Shown: positions 9,440 to 18,797, numbered from the stretch's first letter. The stretch is DNA of 64,000 nt from Bacteroidota bacterium (GCA_018830105.1 JAHJTC010000004.1:124001-188000); one strand, 5' to 3'. The notes: generated by a model not told the origin, from the letters alone. Numbers and translations: made by a program.

Positions 9440-10506
9440 GAAATAGATTACTTTTTTTGTTCCTAAGCTTTTCAGTTACTGCTTTTAGCCAAATCACCAT
9501 TAATTCGTCAGATATGCCGGTAGCGGGTGATACACTGCGTAGTAGTATCGCGTATAATATGGATAGCTTTGATTTTTCGGCAACAGGTGAAAATTACACC
9601 TGGGATTTTAGCGCGTTAATTCCTATAGAACAGCGCGTTGATACCTTTATTACCGTTACCGAAACCCCTGTTTCGTTCTGGCCTTTCTTTTTAACAAGTG
9701 CTAACTTAGTTACTAAATTTAATCCTGCCGGTTTGTTACCGGGGCTCCCCAGTGCTGAAGCGTTTCGTTTTTTTCAAAATAGCACCGCATCCTATAAAGA
9801 TGTTGGTTATGGACTTATTTTGGAAGGAACACCTATACCGCTAAAATACGCTCAGGCTGATGAAATATATCGCTTCCCGATGACCTACGGACAGTCCTAT
9901 AATGCCGCTTCCGGTCTTGAAATTGGATTGCCGGGAATGGGTTATCTTATGATCGATCGCGAAAGGCAGAATGAAGTGGATGGCTGGGGATCACTTACAA
10001 CACCTTTTGGTACTTTTGAAGTGATTCGATACCGCTCAACAGTTGATGAGTATGATAGTTTGTTTTTGGAAGAAACCGGCATGGGACAAGCGTTACAACG
10101 CAATTATATTGAATATCACTGGGTGGCAAAGGAGATGGGAATACCGCTCTTGCAGGTGTTAATTGATGAGAGTCTGGGTTCAACAGCAGTTTACCGCGAT
10201 TCAGCCAGGTTTATCACGGTTGGGGTATCTCAGCAACTGGCTTCAGCCGCACAACTTCAGGTTTATCCTAATCCGGTGGAGCAGTTTTTTACACTGAAGC
10301 TATCCGGCGCAAAAGCAGGGAATGCCTTCCTTCAAATTTTCGATATGCAGGGCAGACAGACCTATGCCGAAGCGATTGCTGTTCGGCCGGGTGTTAACGA
10401 AATCAAGTTATCAACTGATGAAACAAGGCTGAAAGCAGGTATTTATTATATCCGTATTTTGTCTGACAAATTAAGCTTACAGACAAAAATTATGGTCGTA
10501 AAATGA
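9436..10506 (+). CDS. Secreted T9SS type A sorting-domain protein
   Basis: A 356-residue protein with a signal peptide (LLFLFLSFSVTAFSQ) and a C-terminal sorting domain of about 80 residues opening with LQVYPNPVEQFF and containing IFDMQGRQ and LKAGIYYIRILS. The tail routes the protein through the type IX system to the cell surface or medium. The central part (ENYTWDFSAL, GWGSLTTPFGTFEVIRY) resembles uncharacterised secreted Bacteroidota proteins; no catalytic motif is visible. Both ends overlap the neighbouring genes by the 4-base ATGA, so it looks translationally coupled between tamB and the AddA-like gene. Function unknown. Confidence 0.85.
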   Translation: MRNRLLFLFLSFSVTAFSQITINSSDMPVAGDTLRSSIAYNMDSFDFSATGENYTWDFSALIPIEQRVDTFITVTETPVSFWPFFLTSANLVTKFNPAGLLPGLPSAEAFRFFQNSTASYKDVGYGLILEGTPIPLKYAQADEIYRFPMTYGQSYNAASGLEIGLPGMGYLMIDRERQNEVDGWGSLTTPFGTFEVIRYRSTVDEYDSLFLEETGMGQALQRNYIEYHWVAKEMGIPLLQVLIDESLGSTAVYRDSARFITVGVSQQLASAAQLQVYPNPVEQFFTLKLSGAKAGNAFLQIFDMQGRQTYAEAIAVRPGVNEIKLSTDETRLKAGIYYIRILSDKLSLQTKIMVVK

Positions 10507-13500
10507 AAGCACTGAGGGCTTACAAGTCTTCTGCCGGCTCAGGTAAAACATTCACGCTTGTGCTTGAATACCTGCTTCTGGTCGTCAAAAATCCGGCTGC
10601 TTTCCGAAACGTTTTAGCGGTTACTTTCACCAACAAGGCAGCTAATGAACTTAAAGAGCGTATTCTGGAAGCCCTTTTTCAGCTGGCAGAGAACAAGCAA
10701 GAATCAGCTATTCAAACTGTTGTATTACCAAAACTGATAGAAAGAACCGGTCTTGATGAAACGGAAATCAGGACACGTGCTGCGTTCGTTTTTCATCAGA
10801 TGTTGCACCATTACAGTGATTTCAATGTGAGTACGATAGACTCCTTTGTGCAACGTCTCAGCAGAACTTTTGCCCGTGAGCTGCAGCTTCCATCGCGCTA
10901 TGAGGTACTTACCGAGAGCGATGCAATGATCGATCTGGCAAAAGACCTCATCATTGAGCAAGTAGGCGTTGATCCTTTTTTAACAAGCCTTATCCTCAAT
11001 TTCGTCCAGCAAAAGCTTGATGATGAAGACGATTGGCGCTTTGAAAAAAAACTCCTCAGCTTTATGCAGCTGCTTTTGCAGGAAGATGCTTTCCGTTTCC
11101 GACATGGAAATAGCCTGGACAGCCTTAATCAGGTTCAGGAAGTAAGAAAACACCTACGTGGATTTACACAAAAACTTGAGAATGAGGTGCTAAAGCTGGC
11201 CCTTGAATTTGAAAATCTTTTAGAGAAGTATGACCTATCCATAAATGACCTGGCTGGAGGAGCTAAAGGAATGGCTGTTTTCTTTAAACGAATTCAAAAC
11301 CTGGATTTCGCTGGCGCTATGGATTCAAAACATGGTAAGAATCCTCCGTTAAGTGGTAAATGGGCCGCCGGCAAATTGACTAAATCTCAGAAAGATACGG
11401 TTTCATCCATTGAAAATGAATTAGATAGAATTTTTAATGCAATCAGGGAAAAGTTAATTGCGGACTTGCCCCAATACAGCCTGTATCGGCTGCTGGATGC
11501 TGAGATTCTTTCATTTGCACTTCAACAGCGGTTGCTCGATCAAATGGACGAGTTGAGTGCACAAAGCAATCAGGTACATATTTCTGAGTTTAACAAAAGG
11601 CTGGCAACAGCCATCGATGATGCTTCAGTGCCCTATATCTATGAACGATTGGGCGAGCGGTACAAACATTTCCTGCTTGATGAGTTTCAGGATACCTCCC
11701 TATTGCAATGGCATAATTTTCTGCCATTGATAGAGAATGGACTGGCTACCAATAACCTCAGTCTTTTGGTAGGTGATGCCAAACAGGCGATATACCGCTT
11801 CAGAAGTGGCGAGGTAGAGCAATTTATTCAGCTCCCCGAAATTTACCGGAAAGAGGAGAGCCTGGTAGCCATGAGAGCGGAGCCCAGCATAAAACAGCAT
11901 TACGAAGCATTTAACCTTGACACAAATTACAGGTCGCTATCTGCTGTGGTATCTTTTAACAATAGCTTCTTTCGTTTTATGGCCGAACAGCTATCGGAGA
12001 ATTATCGTTCTGTTTATCATGATGTGGAGCAAAAATTTATTCCAAGGGATGCAGAAGGCTTGGTGCAGCTTGAGTTTCTGGATGCTGTAAATGATGATTT
12101 GGAGTTTGGTGATGTATTTCAGCAGCGCAGTCAGGAGATCATTAACGACTTACGTGCCCGGCATTACGCCTATCGCGATATCGTAATTTTGGTACGTTCC
12201 CGCGCTGATGGTGCTGAAATGGCAAGGTTTCTGAGTTTGCAGCAAATTCCTGTTATATCTTCCGAATCGCTTTTGGTGCGCAGTTCGGCAGCGGTTCAGT
12301 TGCTTGTGCATACCCTGCAATTCATTCATCAACCTGATGATGTTGTTGTAAGCAGCGGATTGCGCTATTATCACCAACAGGCAACGCTTAAAGAGGTAGA
12401 AAAAATGTGTCCCTCAGCAGATTTCTTCATTGATGAAAAAATTCTTCCAAATAAGATGGAAGCCCTGCTGGGTTTGGATTTGGGAAGTTTGGACCGTGCA
12501 AAAGTTGCGGCTTACAGTTTGTATGATTTCTGTGAATACCTGATCAGACTCTATGGTTTGAATAAGCAGGCAGATGCTTACCTGCCCTTTTTTCTGGAAG
12601 CGGTATATACCTGGCAAAGTGGCACAACTGCCGGTCTCGACGATTTTTTAGCTTTCTGGGAAGAGCAGAGTAGTAAAATTTCGGTGATCAATCCCGAAGA
12701 TACTGATGCAGTAAAGATAATGACGATACATAAAGCAAAAGGGCTGGAGTTTCCGGTGGTAATCTATCCCTATGCTGCAAATGCTTTTAGGGCTAACAAA
12801 ACTAAGAGTCATGCGTGGGTAAGCCTGGAAAATGAAGGTATTCCAGGTCTGAAACAGGGCGTAATAAAATTAAATGCTGATCTTAAAACTACTTCCTTTG
12901 CCGACTTGTATGAGGAGGAGATAGAGAAATCCAGGCTGGATACTGTTAATATTATTTATGTGGCGGCAACCCGCGCTGTGGAACAATTGTTTGTGCTTAC
13001 GAAGAAAACCTCCAAATCGAATGGTTTTTACGAAAAATTTCTTCAGGAAAAAGGGCTGTGGCAAGAAGGCGAACAACTGTATACCTTTGGCAGTTCAAAA
13101 GATTTGCCACGCTATCCAAGTGTATCTGAATCAGCAACAAAGCAATATCCTGCCATGGTTTCAGGCGACTGGAGCAAACGAATGCTCGTTGCCCCCGAGG
13201 CAGGCCATTACGCAAACACAACAGCTGTGCATTGGGGCAGGTTAGTGCACGAGATTATGGCCGGGCTCAGGTACTCAGATGAACTTCCCCAAATTTTAGA
13301 AAAATCATTCAACAACGGTCTTTTGGAAGAAAAAGACCTGATGCCGCTCCAACAATTGCTCGAAGCAGTTATGCTGGATTCTCGCTTAATACAGGCTTTT
13401 AATAAACCGGCTGTCATCCTAAATGAGGCAGAGATGATTAGCAAAACCGGACAAATTTTCCGCCCTGATCGCGTGGCAATTCTCCCTGAAAAGCTAATAC

Positions 13501-13646
13501 TTATCGACTATAAAACAGGTGATGCTGATGAATCCCATCAACAACAAATATTAGGATATAGTACTTTGATTCAGCAACTTGAACAAAAACCTGTTGAGGC
13601 CTATCTTGTTTATCTGAATCAAAGTCCGGAAATTATACCTTGCTAA
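10503..13646 (+). CDS. AddA-like UvrD-family helicase with C-terminal PD-(D/E)XK nuclease
   Basis: A 1047-residue superfamily 1 helicase-nuclease of the RecB/AddA type, expected to process double-strand DNA ends for recombination repair. Motifs in order: Walker A AGSGKTF (11-17), Ia AVTFTNKAANEL, motif II DEFQDTS (from Asp393), motif III VGDAKQAIYRFR, NYRS, motif V MTIHKAKGLEFPVV and motif VI YVAATRA. The C-terminal nuclease signature is present as GRLVHEIM near 915 and IDYKTGD with Asp1002 and Lys1004. The AddB-type partner that usually accompanies it is not adjacent in this window. The start overlaps the preceding stop by 4 bases. The family assignment is secure; the name addA is an inference. 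Confidence 0.9.
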   Translation: MKALRAYKSSAGSGKTFTLVLEYLLLVVKNPAAFRNVLAVTFTNKAANELKERILEALFQLAENKQESAIQTVVLPKLIERTGLDETEIRTRAAFVFHQMLHHYSDFNVSTIDSFVQRLSRTFARELQLPSRYEVLTESDAMIDLAKDLIIEQVGVDPFLTSLILNFVQQKLDDEDDWRFEKKLLSFMQLLLQEDAFRFRHGNSLDSLNQVQEVRKHLRGFTQKLENEVLKLALEFENLLEKYDLSINDLAGGAKGMAVFFKRIQNLDFAGAMDSKHGKNPPLSGKWAAGKLTKSQKDTVSSIENELDRIFNAIREKLIADLPQYSLYRLLDAEILSFALQQRLLDQMDELSAQSNQVHISEFNKRLATAIDDASVPYIYERLGERYKHFLLDEFQDTSLLQWHNFLPLIENGLATNNLSLLVGDAKQAIYRFRSGEVEQFIQLPEIYRKEESLVAMRAEPSIKQHYEAFNLDTNYRSLSAVVSFNNSFFRFMAEQLSENYRSVYHDVEQKFIPRDAEGLVQLEFLDAVNDDLEFGDVFQQRSQEIINDLRARHYAYRDIVILVRSRADGAEMARFLSLQQIPVISSESLLVRSSAAVQLLVHTLQFIHQPDDVVVSSGLRYYHQQATLKEVEKMCPSADFFIDEKILPNKMEALLGLDLGSLDRAKVAAYSLYDFCEYLIRLYGLNKQADAYLPFFLEAVYTWQSGTTAGLDDFLAFWEEQSSKISVINPEDTDAVKIMTIHKAKGLEFPVVIYPYAANAFRANKTKSHAWVSLENEGIPGLKQGVIKLNADLKTTSFADLYEEEIEKSRLDTVNIIYVAATRAVEQLFVLTKKTSKSNGFYEKFLQEKGLWQEGEQLYTFGSSKDLPRYPSVSESATKQYPAMVSGDWSKRMLVAPEAGHYANTTAVHWGRLVHEIMAGLRYSDELPQILEKSFNNGLLEEKDLMPLQQLLEAVMLDSRLIQAFNKPAVILNEAEMISKTGQIFRPDRVAILPEKLILIDYKTGDADESHQQQILGYSTLIQQLEQKPVEAYLVYLNQSPEIIPC

Positions 13647-13663
13647 TTATGGTGCATCCATAA
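13647..13663. other. Short hairpin after the AddA-like gene
   Basis: TTATGG and CCATAA pair across a 5-base loop immediately after the stop codon. There is no T-run, so it is not a convincing intrinsic terminator; it may only protect the 3' end of the RNA. Confidence 0.3.
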
Positions 13664-13736
13664 AGTGTTAGCACAGATTATTTGGGATGCCTTAAACGAA
13701 TACAAGGGGTAAAAATGAAATTATACCGAAAAGTAA

Positions 13737-13925
13737 TCAATCTTTCTTTTCAATTGTATTAATCTTGAAAGGGGCATACAATGGACAAAAGTTGATCAAG
13801 GCTGTAGCAAAAGGGATGATGCCGAGCAAGCCCCACCAGCTTTCATAAATATAGCCAACGGCAGCAATGGCCATACCCAGCACAATACGAATAACACGGT
13901 CGATGTTTCCAATATTCTTTTTCAT
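13737..13925 (-). CDS. DUF2892 family small membrane protein
   Basis: A 62-residue protein with the DUF2892/YgaP-type pattern: an N-terminal NIGNIDRVIRIVLG, two hydrophobic segments (GMAIAAVGYIYE and WWGLLGIIPFATALINF), then CPLYAPFKI. Such proteins are short two-helix membrane proteins. In some bacteria the same domain is fused to rhodanese domains, but no sulfur-metabolism gene lies nearby here. It stands alone on the minus strand, with no obvious co-transcribed neighbour. Physiological role unknown. Confidence 0.85.
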   Translation of the reverse strand: MKKNIGNIDRVIRIVLGMAIAAVGYIYESWWGLLGIIPFATALINFCPLYAPFKINTIEKKD

Positions 13926-14019
13926 GTTTTTTGTTTTTAATGAATGCTAAAAGTAAGATATTTTTGTTTCGCATCCAATTAACAAATTATTAACCGGATA
14001 TGTTTTGCCTAACAAAGAA

Positions 14020-15303
14020 TTACTTTTTTCGAGAAATGGCTTTGCGGAACAAATGAATATCATGGCGTGTGATAATCAGTGATTTCATCCCTAAATGTGT
14101 TTGTTTTTTAAATAATATACCCTGATAAACCACCGCTGCTGTATAGGCCAGCGAGGCACTGATACCCGCGCCAACCAGACCATAAAGCGGAACAAGCACA
14201 ATCAATGAAGGAACGGTAACAGCAAGACCCGTTAAAGAAGCAATCAGGTTGTAGCGCGGTTGACCTGTGCCGGAGAAGTAATGGCTAAAAATGGTATTGG
14301 CTGCCAAAGCGATTACGCCGGGTGCAAGGCTCAAAATAACGATTTTAATATCGCCAAACTCTTTACTAAAAACCCTTTCAAAGATTTCACGCGGAATGGC
14401 GATCAACACTATCAGTGCCAGGCTGGTAAGCACAACAGAGAACTTTAATAGCATAACGCTTAGGCGTGCGCTGGCAGCTCTGTCATTGGAATTGCTAATC
14501 TCTGAAAACTGAACCAGCGAGATACTCTGACCAATCAGACGCAGACCTTCTGTTAGCTGCACTCCTGAAGTATAAATGCCAACAGAACCCAGTCCTGTCA
14601 GGCTTTTCAGAAAGTAATAACTCAAGCGTTTATTGATCATATGTGCGATGCTCGAAAGCTGTGTCATGCTGCCATAATTCAGAATTGTTTTTGGAGAGGC
14701 TTTTTCCTGTGGATTGTTTTCTGGTTTAAAAAATCGTACAATCAGCAACCAGCCTATCATAGCAGGAATCAGGTAAGAAACATAAAGCGCATATACAAAA
14801 GACCGCTCATCCTTAAGGTTTCCAATATATAGAAAAACGGCAAATGCCAGCAATTGCAAACAAAACTGCAATAGAAACAGCCCGTTGAATGCAGCAATTT
14901 TCTTTTTGCCCAGCAATACATTCATATTAAATCCATGCAGCGCATTCAGCAGCGAGAGGATAAGGATATGCAAGCCATAACCTGCCGGAATAACGATATG
15001 ATACAGCTTTGGAAAAAACGACAAAATACCAAATACAAAACCAGCACTCCCAATCACCAAAGCCATCCAGCCGTAAGCTATTTTCATCAGGCTGCTGAGG
15101 CTGTAGCGCGAACTAAAATAGACCAATCCGCTACCTGCCATCAGTTCTATCACCAATAAAATCAGTGTGATATCAAGCAGAATGATGCCTGCTATTCCCC
15201 AGGACTCCTTACCCAGCTCATTGGTAGCCATATAGAGGATGAGGATGCCTGCAAAGGCATTCAGGGCGCGGATGCCGGTGGTGCTCAATATCTTGCGTAA
15301 CAT
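14020..15303 (-). CDS. Oligosaccharide/polysaccharide flippase (Wzx-like, MOP superfamily)
   Basis: A 427-residue integral membrane protein with about 12 hydrophobic segments and the MOP-exporter pattern (LRKILSTTGIRALNAFAGIL at the N-terminus, GLVGAGISASLAY near the C-terminus). It is expected to flip lipid-linked sugars across the inner membrane. Start chosen at 15303: the ATG overlaps the stop of the upstream gene as TGATG, which indicates coupling, whereas the longer frame to 15342 would run into that gene. The partner gene encodes a formyltransferase-propeller fusion, so the two probably act on the same glycan. The transported substrate is unknown. Confidence 0.85.
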   Translation of the reverse strand: MLRKILSTTGIRALNAFAGILILYMATNELGKESWGIAGIILLDITLILLVIELMAGSGLVYFSSRYSLSSLMKIAYGWMALVIGSAGFVFGILSFFPKLYHIVIPAGYGLHILILSLLNALHGFNMNVLLGKKKIAAFNGLFLLQFCLQLLAFAVFLYIGNLKDERSFVYALYVSYLIPAMIGWLLIVRFFKPENNPQEKASPKTILNYGSMTQLSSIAHMINKRLSYYFLKSLTGLGSVGIYTSGVQLTEGLRLIGQSISLVQFSEISNSNDRAASARLSVMLLKFSVVLTSLALIVLIAIPREIFERVFSKEFGDIKIVILSLAPGVIALAANTIFSHYFSGTGQPRYNLIASLTGLAVTVPSLIVLVPLYGLVGAGISASLAYTAAVVYQGILFKKQTHLGMKSLIITRHDIHLFRKAISRKK

Positions 15304-16985
15304 CAGGCTTTTTTGTTGAGTTTGAGCTTTAGCTGATGCCAAAAACCAGCCAGTGTAAAGGTAAATCGCTTACCATCAATCACAGTGAATTGATCATCAC
15401 CGTTGAGGCTGTGAAGCCCCTGATTAAAAGTAAATTGTGGCTCAGGCATTATACGCTGAACGCATTTTTCTTCGAAATGTTGCGGACTCAGTTTCACGAT
15501 CTCATTAAGTTGCACAGCTCTGCCGTAGTGCAGGCTGCAATCCTGAGCAGGACGGATAAATTTTCCATCACGCCTAAACAGCGCTCCTGCCGGTCTTGAA
15601 GAACGAATATCAGATTTTACAGGGTAATTGGCATGCGGCTCAAAAGTTCCGAATGGATCAGCCGCATGATAGACATATAAATGCACGCTAGGCAAATCCT
15701 TCAGCGTGAAAAACAGGTACCAGCGACCTTCATACTCCTGCAAAACAGGGTCGACCACCGGCAAGCCTACCAGCAGGTCTTTTACCCAATTTAATTTCAG
15801 TGACTTAGGATCAAAACGGTATAAGCTGAGTTTGTCAGCGCTGTAGCTTTCCGGAAGGCAGTAGAGCTCTCCTTTGTGAATAAAAACGAAAGGGAAAGAA
15901 AGGTGATAGGCCTCTTCCAGAACGATATGCTGCTTTCCGAAATCCTCAGATTCAAGCCTGCAAGCCAGCACAGCTTTACCCTGGCGATAATCGTAAAGCT
16001 CATAAAAAAGATAGCGCTCAGTAGGACTTGCAATAATAAAAGGATCGGCCAGATAAGTTGCTGCATGCACTTTTTTGAGCCATATTGTCTCTTTCAGATA
16101 CTTTTCGGGGCTACTGATAACATTCTTTAAAGGAGCCTTGATCAAACCGATATTCCAGTCTTCCTGTTGAAATAAATCCTTCAGATGAAAGCCAATTCTG
16201 CGGCTCACTGATTTAAAAAAGTAATGGAGCATCTGTCTGTTTGAAGGCGGATGCTTAACGGGCGCTTTGGATTGCGATTGCTCTGCTTCAAACCCGGGAT
16301 TATGAATTATTTGGCGGCATACCTGCAAAGGCAGTCGGCTGCTCTCAAAATAGAGCTGATCGAGATGGGCCTTGTAAGCGTGGGTTATCACTTTATAAAA
16401 GTGTCTTTTGAGGATTTGGCCTTTGTCCAGTTTTTCGGTAAGCTGCTGTAATATCACGCCATTGAATTGATGCTGCTGCATAAACTCCCAAAAACCCGGT
16501 GGGCCACCACGCACCACCCGTTCATCGTCATGATGAAATGACCAAACACCATATCTGGCAGCTTGTAGGATGTCGCCTTTGATGATATTAAACCCAAAAC
16601 GTAAAAGAAAATCAAGCTTTCTGGCTTTGATTAAAGTGATATCTGAAGACGAAAAATAATTAACGAAACCCTTTGTCAGGGGTTCACAATACAAATGTTC
16701 AACCCCATCAACTTCAGAAGAAATATCAACGGCAAGCTTGCTTTTTGGTTTGAAAAGAAACCGATTCCACAACCTGAACAGCAGCTGATGAAAAGGGTAG
16801 GAGCGGAGTTTTTTTATAAAGCTTGGACTGGATTTTTCTGACTCGAATTTTATTACAATCAGCTCTAATTCAATGCCTTGCTGCCTCAGCTGACGTATCG
16901 TTTCGGCTTGCCAATTTTCTAAGAGCAGGCTGTTGCATAGCAGTCCAAAACGCATTTGTGGGGTTTTATAAATAGTTTTTGACAC
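15303..16985 (-). CDS. Formyltransferase-like domain fused to a five-bladed beta-propeller (GH43-like/GIPC-transferase N-domain-like)
   Basis: A 560-residue two-part protein. Residues about 11-230 resemble the Rossmann formyltransferase domain of methionyl-tRNA formyltransferase-like sugar N-formyltransferases: MRFGLLCNSLLLENWQ at the start, then GVWSFHHDDERVVRGGPPGF aligning with the GxxNxHxSxLPxxRG motif, and KLDKGQIL aligning with LDTGDIL. The catalytic His (151) and Asp (187) positions are kept, but the usual Asn is Ser149. Residues about 300-550 have the bladed pattern of glycosidase family 43-like propellers (ADPFIIAS, YLFYELYDY, FPFVFIHKGELYCLPES, VVDPVLQEYEGRWYLFF), as in the N-domain of glucosamine inositolphosphorylceramide transferases. 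A start at Met11 (16955) is also possible. Likely role: surface glycan modification; the precise reaction is unknown. Confidence 0.7.
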   Translation of the reverse strand: MSKTIYKTPQMRFGLLCNSLLLENWQAETIRQLRQQGIELELIVIKFESEKSSPSFIKKLRSYPFHQLLFRLWNRFLFKPKSKLAVDISSEVDGVEHLYCEPLTKGFVNYFSSSDITLIKARKLDFLLRFGFNIIKGDILQAARYGVWSFHHDDERVVRGGPPGFWEFMQQHQFNGVILQQLTEKLDKGQILKRHFYKVITHAYKAHLDQLYFESSRLPLQVCRQIIHNPGFEAEQSQSKAPVKHPPSNRQMLHYFFKSVSRRIGFHLKDLFQQEDWNIGLIKAPLKNVISSPEKYLKETIWLKKVHAATYLADPFIIASPTERYLFYELYDYRQGKAVLACRLESEDFGKQHIVLEEAYHLSFPFVFIHKGELYCLPESYSADKLSLYRFDPKSLKLNWVKDLLVGLPVVDPVLQEYEGRWYLFFTLKDLPSVHLYVYHAADPFGTFEPHANYPVKSDIRSSRPAGALFRRDGKFIRPAQDCSLHYGRAVQLNEIVKLSPQHFEEKCVQRIMPEPQFTFNQGLHSLNGDDQFTVIDGKRFTFTLAGFWHQLKLKLNKKA

Positions 16986-17004
16986 CAGAGCTTTTGTTAG
17001 TGAG

Positions 17005-17012
17005 CAAAAGTA
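17005..17012 (-). promoter_or_regulatory. -7 element for the formyltransferase/flippase pair
   Basis: The minus strand reads TACTTTTG, an exact match to the Bacteroidota -7 consensus TAnnTTTG, about 20 bases upstream of the start at 16985. No clear -33 TTTG is visible. Confidence 0.45.
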
Positions 17013-17096
17013 ACAATCTTTGGTGATTGGATAAAGCCTGGAATGACTTTGCTGTGAAACAGAGATAATTTCCTATCTTGCCCTTATTTTTTCGTT

Positions 17097-18797
17097 ATGC
17101 CGGGATTTACTTTTCTCTATAATTTATCAAAAGACTTTAGGCAGGATAATCTCCTCAGCATTCCCAAACCGCCTGATTACCAACAGGCTGTTTATTTGAA
17201 GCAAGCTTCTTTCTTTCTTTTTTCGGCAGAATACAAAAATTACCCGCTATTAAGTTGGAAAGAAAATGGATACCTGATCGTTTTCGAAGGCTTGATTTAT
17301 AGTCATGATATAGAAGTACTAAAGCAACAAGTCAGTTTGTTTTGCAATAAGCAAAACAGCGAAAACGGGCTAAAACATTGGCTGCATCAATTGGATGGGG
17401 AATTTGTGCTGCTCGTTTTTCATCAAGTTGATCAGCAACTGTGGATTTGGAACGATATTTATGGAAGATTGCCTGTTTATTGGTCAAGAGCTGCGGATCG
17501 CTTCGTTATTGGAAGGGATATTCAGCAAGTACGTTTTCTGGCAGAAATAGATGATTTTGATCCAATTGGACTGGCTTCTACCTTACTGTTTGGTTATGTT
17601 CCGGGAGAAAAATCTTTATGGAAGCAAATCAGCTATTTGCCTCCGGGTGTGTTGCTTAAGGCGCATTTTAGACCTTTTTCTGTAGAAATTTCAAAGGGCT
17701 ACCAAGGCTATACTTTTGGCAGTCAGACTGATTCAAACCCTGAAGCATTGCTCGCATCGCTTTCGACTGCCCTGCACAACAGAATTGAAAAAGTTCCAAA
17801 ACTCAGCCTGTCACTTAGTGGCGGTTTAGACTCGCGGCTAATTGCCGGCTTGCTCAAGCAGATGGATGCAAAACTTCCTGCCTATACCTATATTGATGCG
17901 GCTGGATCGGCAGAGCCTGACCTAAAGGCTGTAGAACAAATCGTGGCTCAGTTGCACTGGCAAAAGCAGCATCATTTTATTTCGCTTAATCAGTCTGAAC
18001 CTGAGCAGTTTTTGCAATTGATGGAACTCAAGCAAGGCCTTAACTATGCAGGTATGGCCTTTATTTTGCCTTTTCTGAAACATTTTTCACACCATAAGAT
18101 GAGCATGCTTACAGGTGATGGTGGCGACAAAGTGTTGGCAGATTTGCGACCCGGCTTAAACATTAAATCAATGGATCAGTTGTTAAAGCTGCTGATCCAA
18201 CAATATGCGCGCCTATCTTTGAAGCAGGCAGCAGCATGGTCTGGCACAACTGACGAAGCTTTGAGGAAATATTTTTTATCTCATCTGGAAGCTTATGATG
18301 AAGATCCAGGGAGTGCTTTCAGTCAGTTTCTGCTAAGGGAGCGTGGGCGAAAATGGCTTTTTGAAGGCGAAGACCGTAACCGGGCTTTTTGTTGGACCAC
18401 AACGCCTTTCTACAGTCAGCCTTTTACCCAAAATGCGCTCTCCATTTCAATGCCTGACAAGGCCTTTGGTAAGCTCTTTCTGAAGCTGCTCAAGCTTTTG
18501 CCGGGACAGCTGGAACAAATAGTGAATCCTAACTGGCAGTTGCCCTTGGAGGAACAGCAAGCAATACAAAAACTGTATTTCCGGCAACAGCTCAAACTGA
18601 AATTTCCCTGGCTCACGGATTTCCAGAAGCACCTAAAAACAAGAAAGCCGGAAGCTATGGGAACAGTTTTCTCTATTACTCCTGATAAGCTCGAAAAGCT
18701 TGCTGACCGGGGATTAAAACTCAAACAGGCTGAAATAGGGCGTATTGATGACTTAGATTTGCGCTACGAAATTTTGGGATTGGCAATGCTTTTATGA
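17097..18797 (+). CDS. Asparagine-synthase-related protein lacking the glutaminase cysteine
   Basis: A 566-residue protein with the two-domain plan of AsnB-type enzymes. The N-terminal part keeps the Ntn-hydrolase fold pattern (LDGEFVLLVFH, then WNDIYGRLPVYW), and the C-terminal synthetase part has the ATP pyrophosphatase loop LSLSGGLDSRL near residue 240 and TGDGGDKVL near 340. True glutamine-dependent enzymes start MCGI with Cys2 as nucleophile; here the protein starts MPGF, so the nucleophile position is Pro and glutaminase activity is not expected. It is divergent from the formyltransferase-flippase pair and probably belongs to the same surface-glycan cluster. It may use free ammonia or another amine to form an amide on an adenylated substrate; this is inference. 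Confidence 0.75.
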   Translation: MPGFTFLYNLSKDFRQDNLLSIPKPPDYQQAVYLKQASFFLFSAEYKNYPLLSWKENGYLIVFEGLIYSHDIEVLKQQVSLFCNKQNSENGLKHWLHQLDGEFVLLVFHQVDQQLWIWNDIYGRLPVYWSRAADRFVIGRDIQQVRFLAEIDDFDPIGLASTLLFGYVPGEKSLWKQISYLPPGVLLKAHFRPFSVEISKGYQGYTFGSQTDSNPEALLASLSTALHNRIEKVPKLSLSLSGGLDSRLIAGLLKQMDAKLPAYTYIDAAGSAEPDLKAVEQIVAQLHWQKQHHFISLNQSEPEQFLQLMELKQGLNYAGMAFILPFLKHFSHHKMSMLTGDGGDKVLADLRPGLNIKSMDQLLKLLIQQYARLSLKQAAAWSGTTDEALRKYFLSHLEAYDEDPGSAFSQFLLRERGRKWLFEGEDRNRAFCWTTTPFYSQPFTQNALSISMPDKAFGKLFLKLLKLLPGQLEQIVNPNWQLPLEEQQAIQKLYFRQQLKLKFPWLTDFQKHLKTRKPEAMGTVFSITPDKLEKLADRGLKLKQAEIGRIDDLDLRYEILGLAMLL

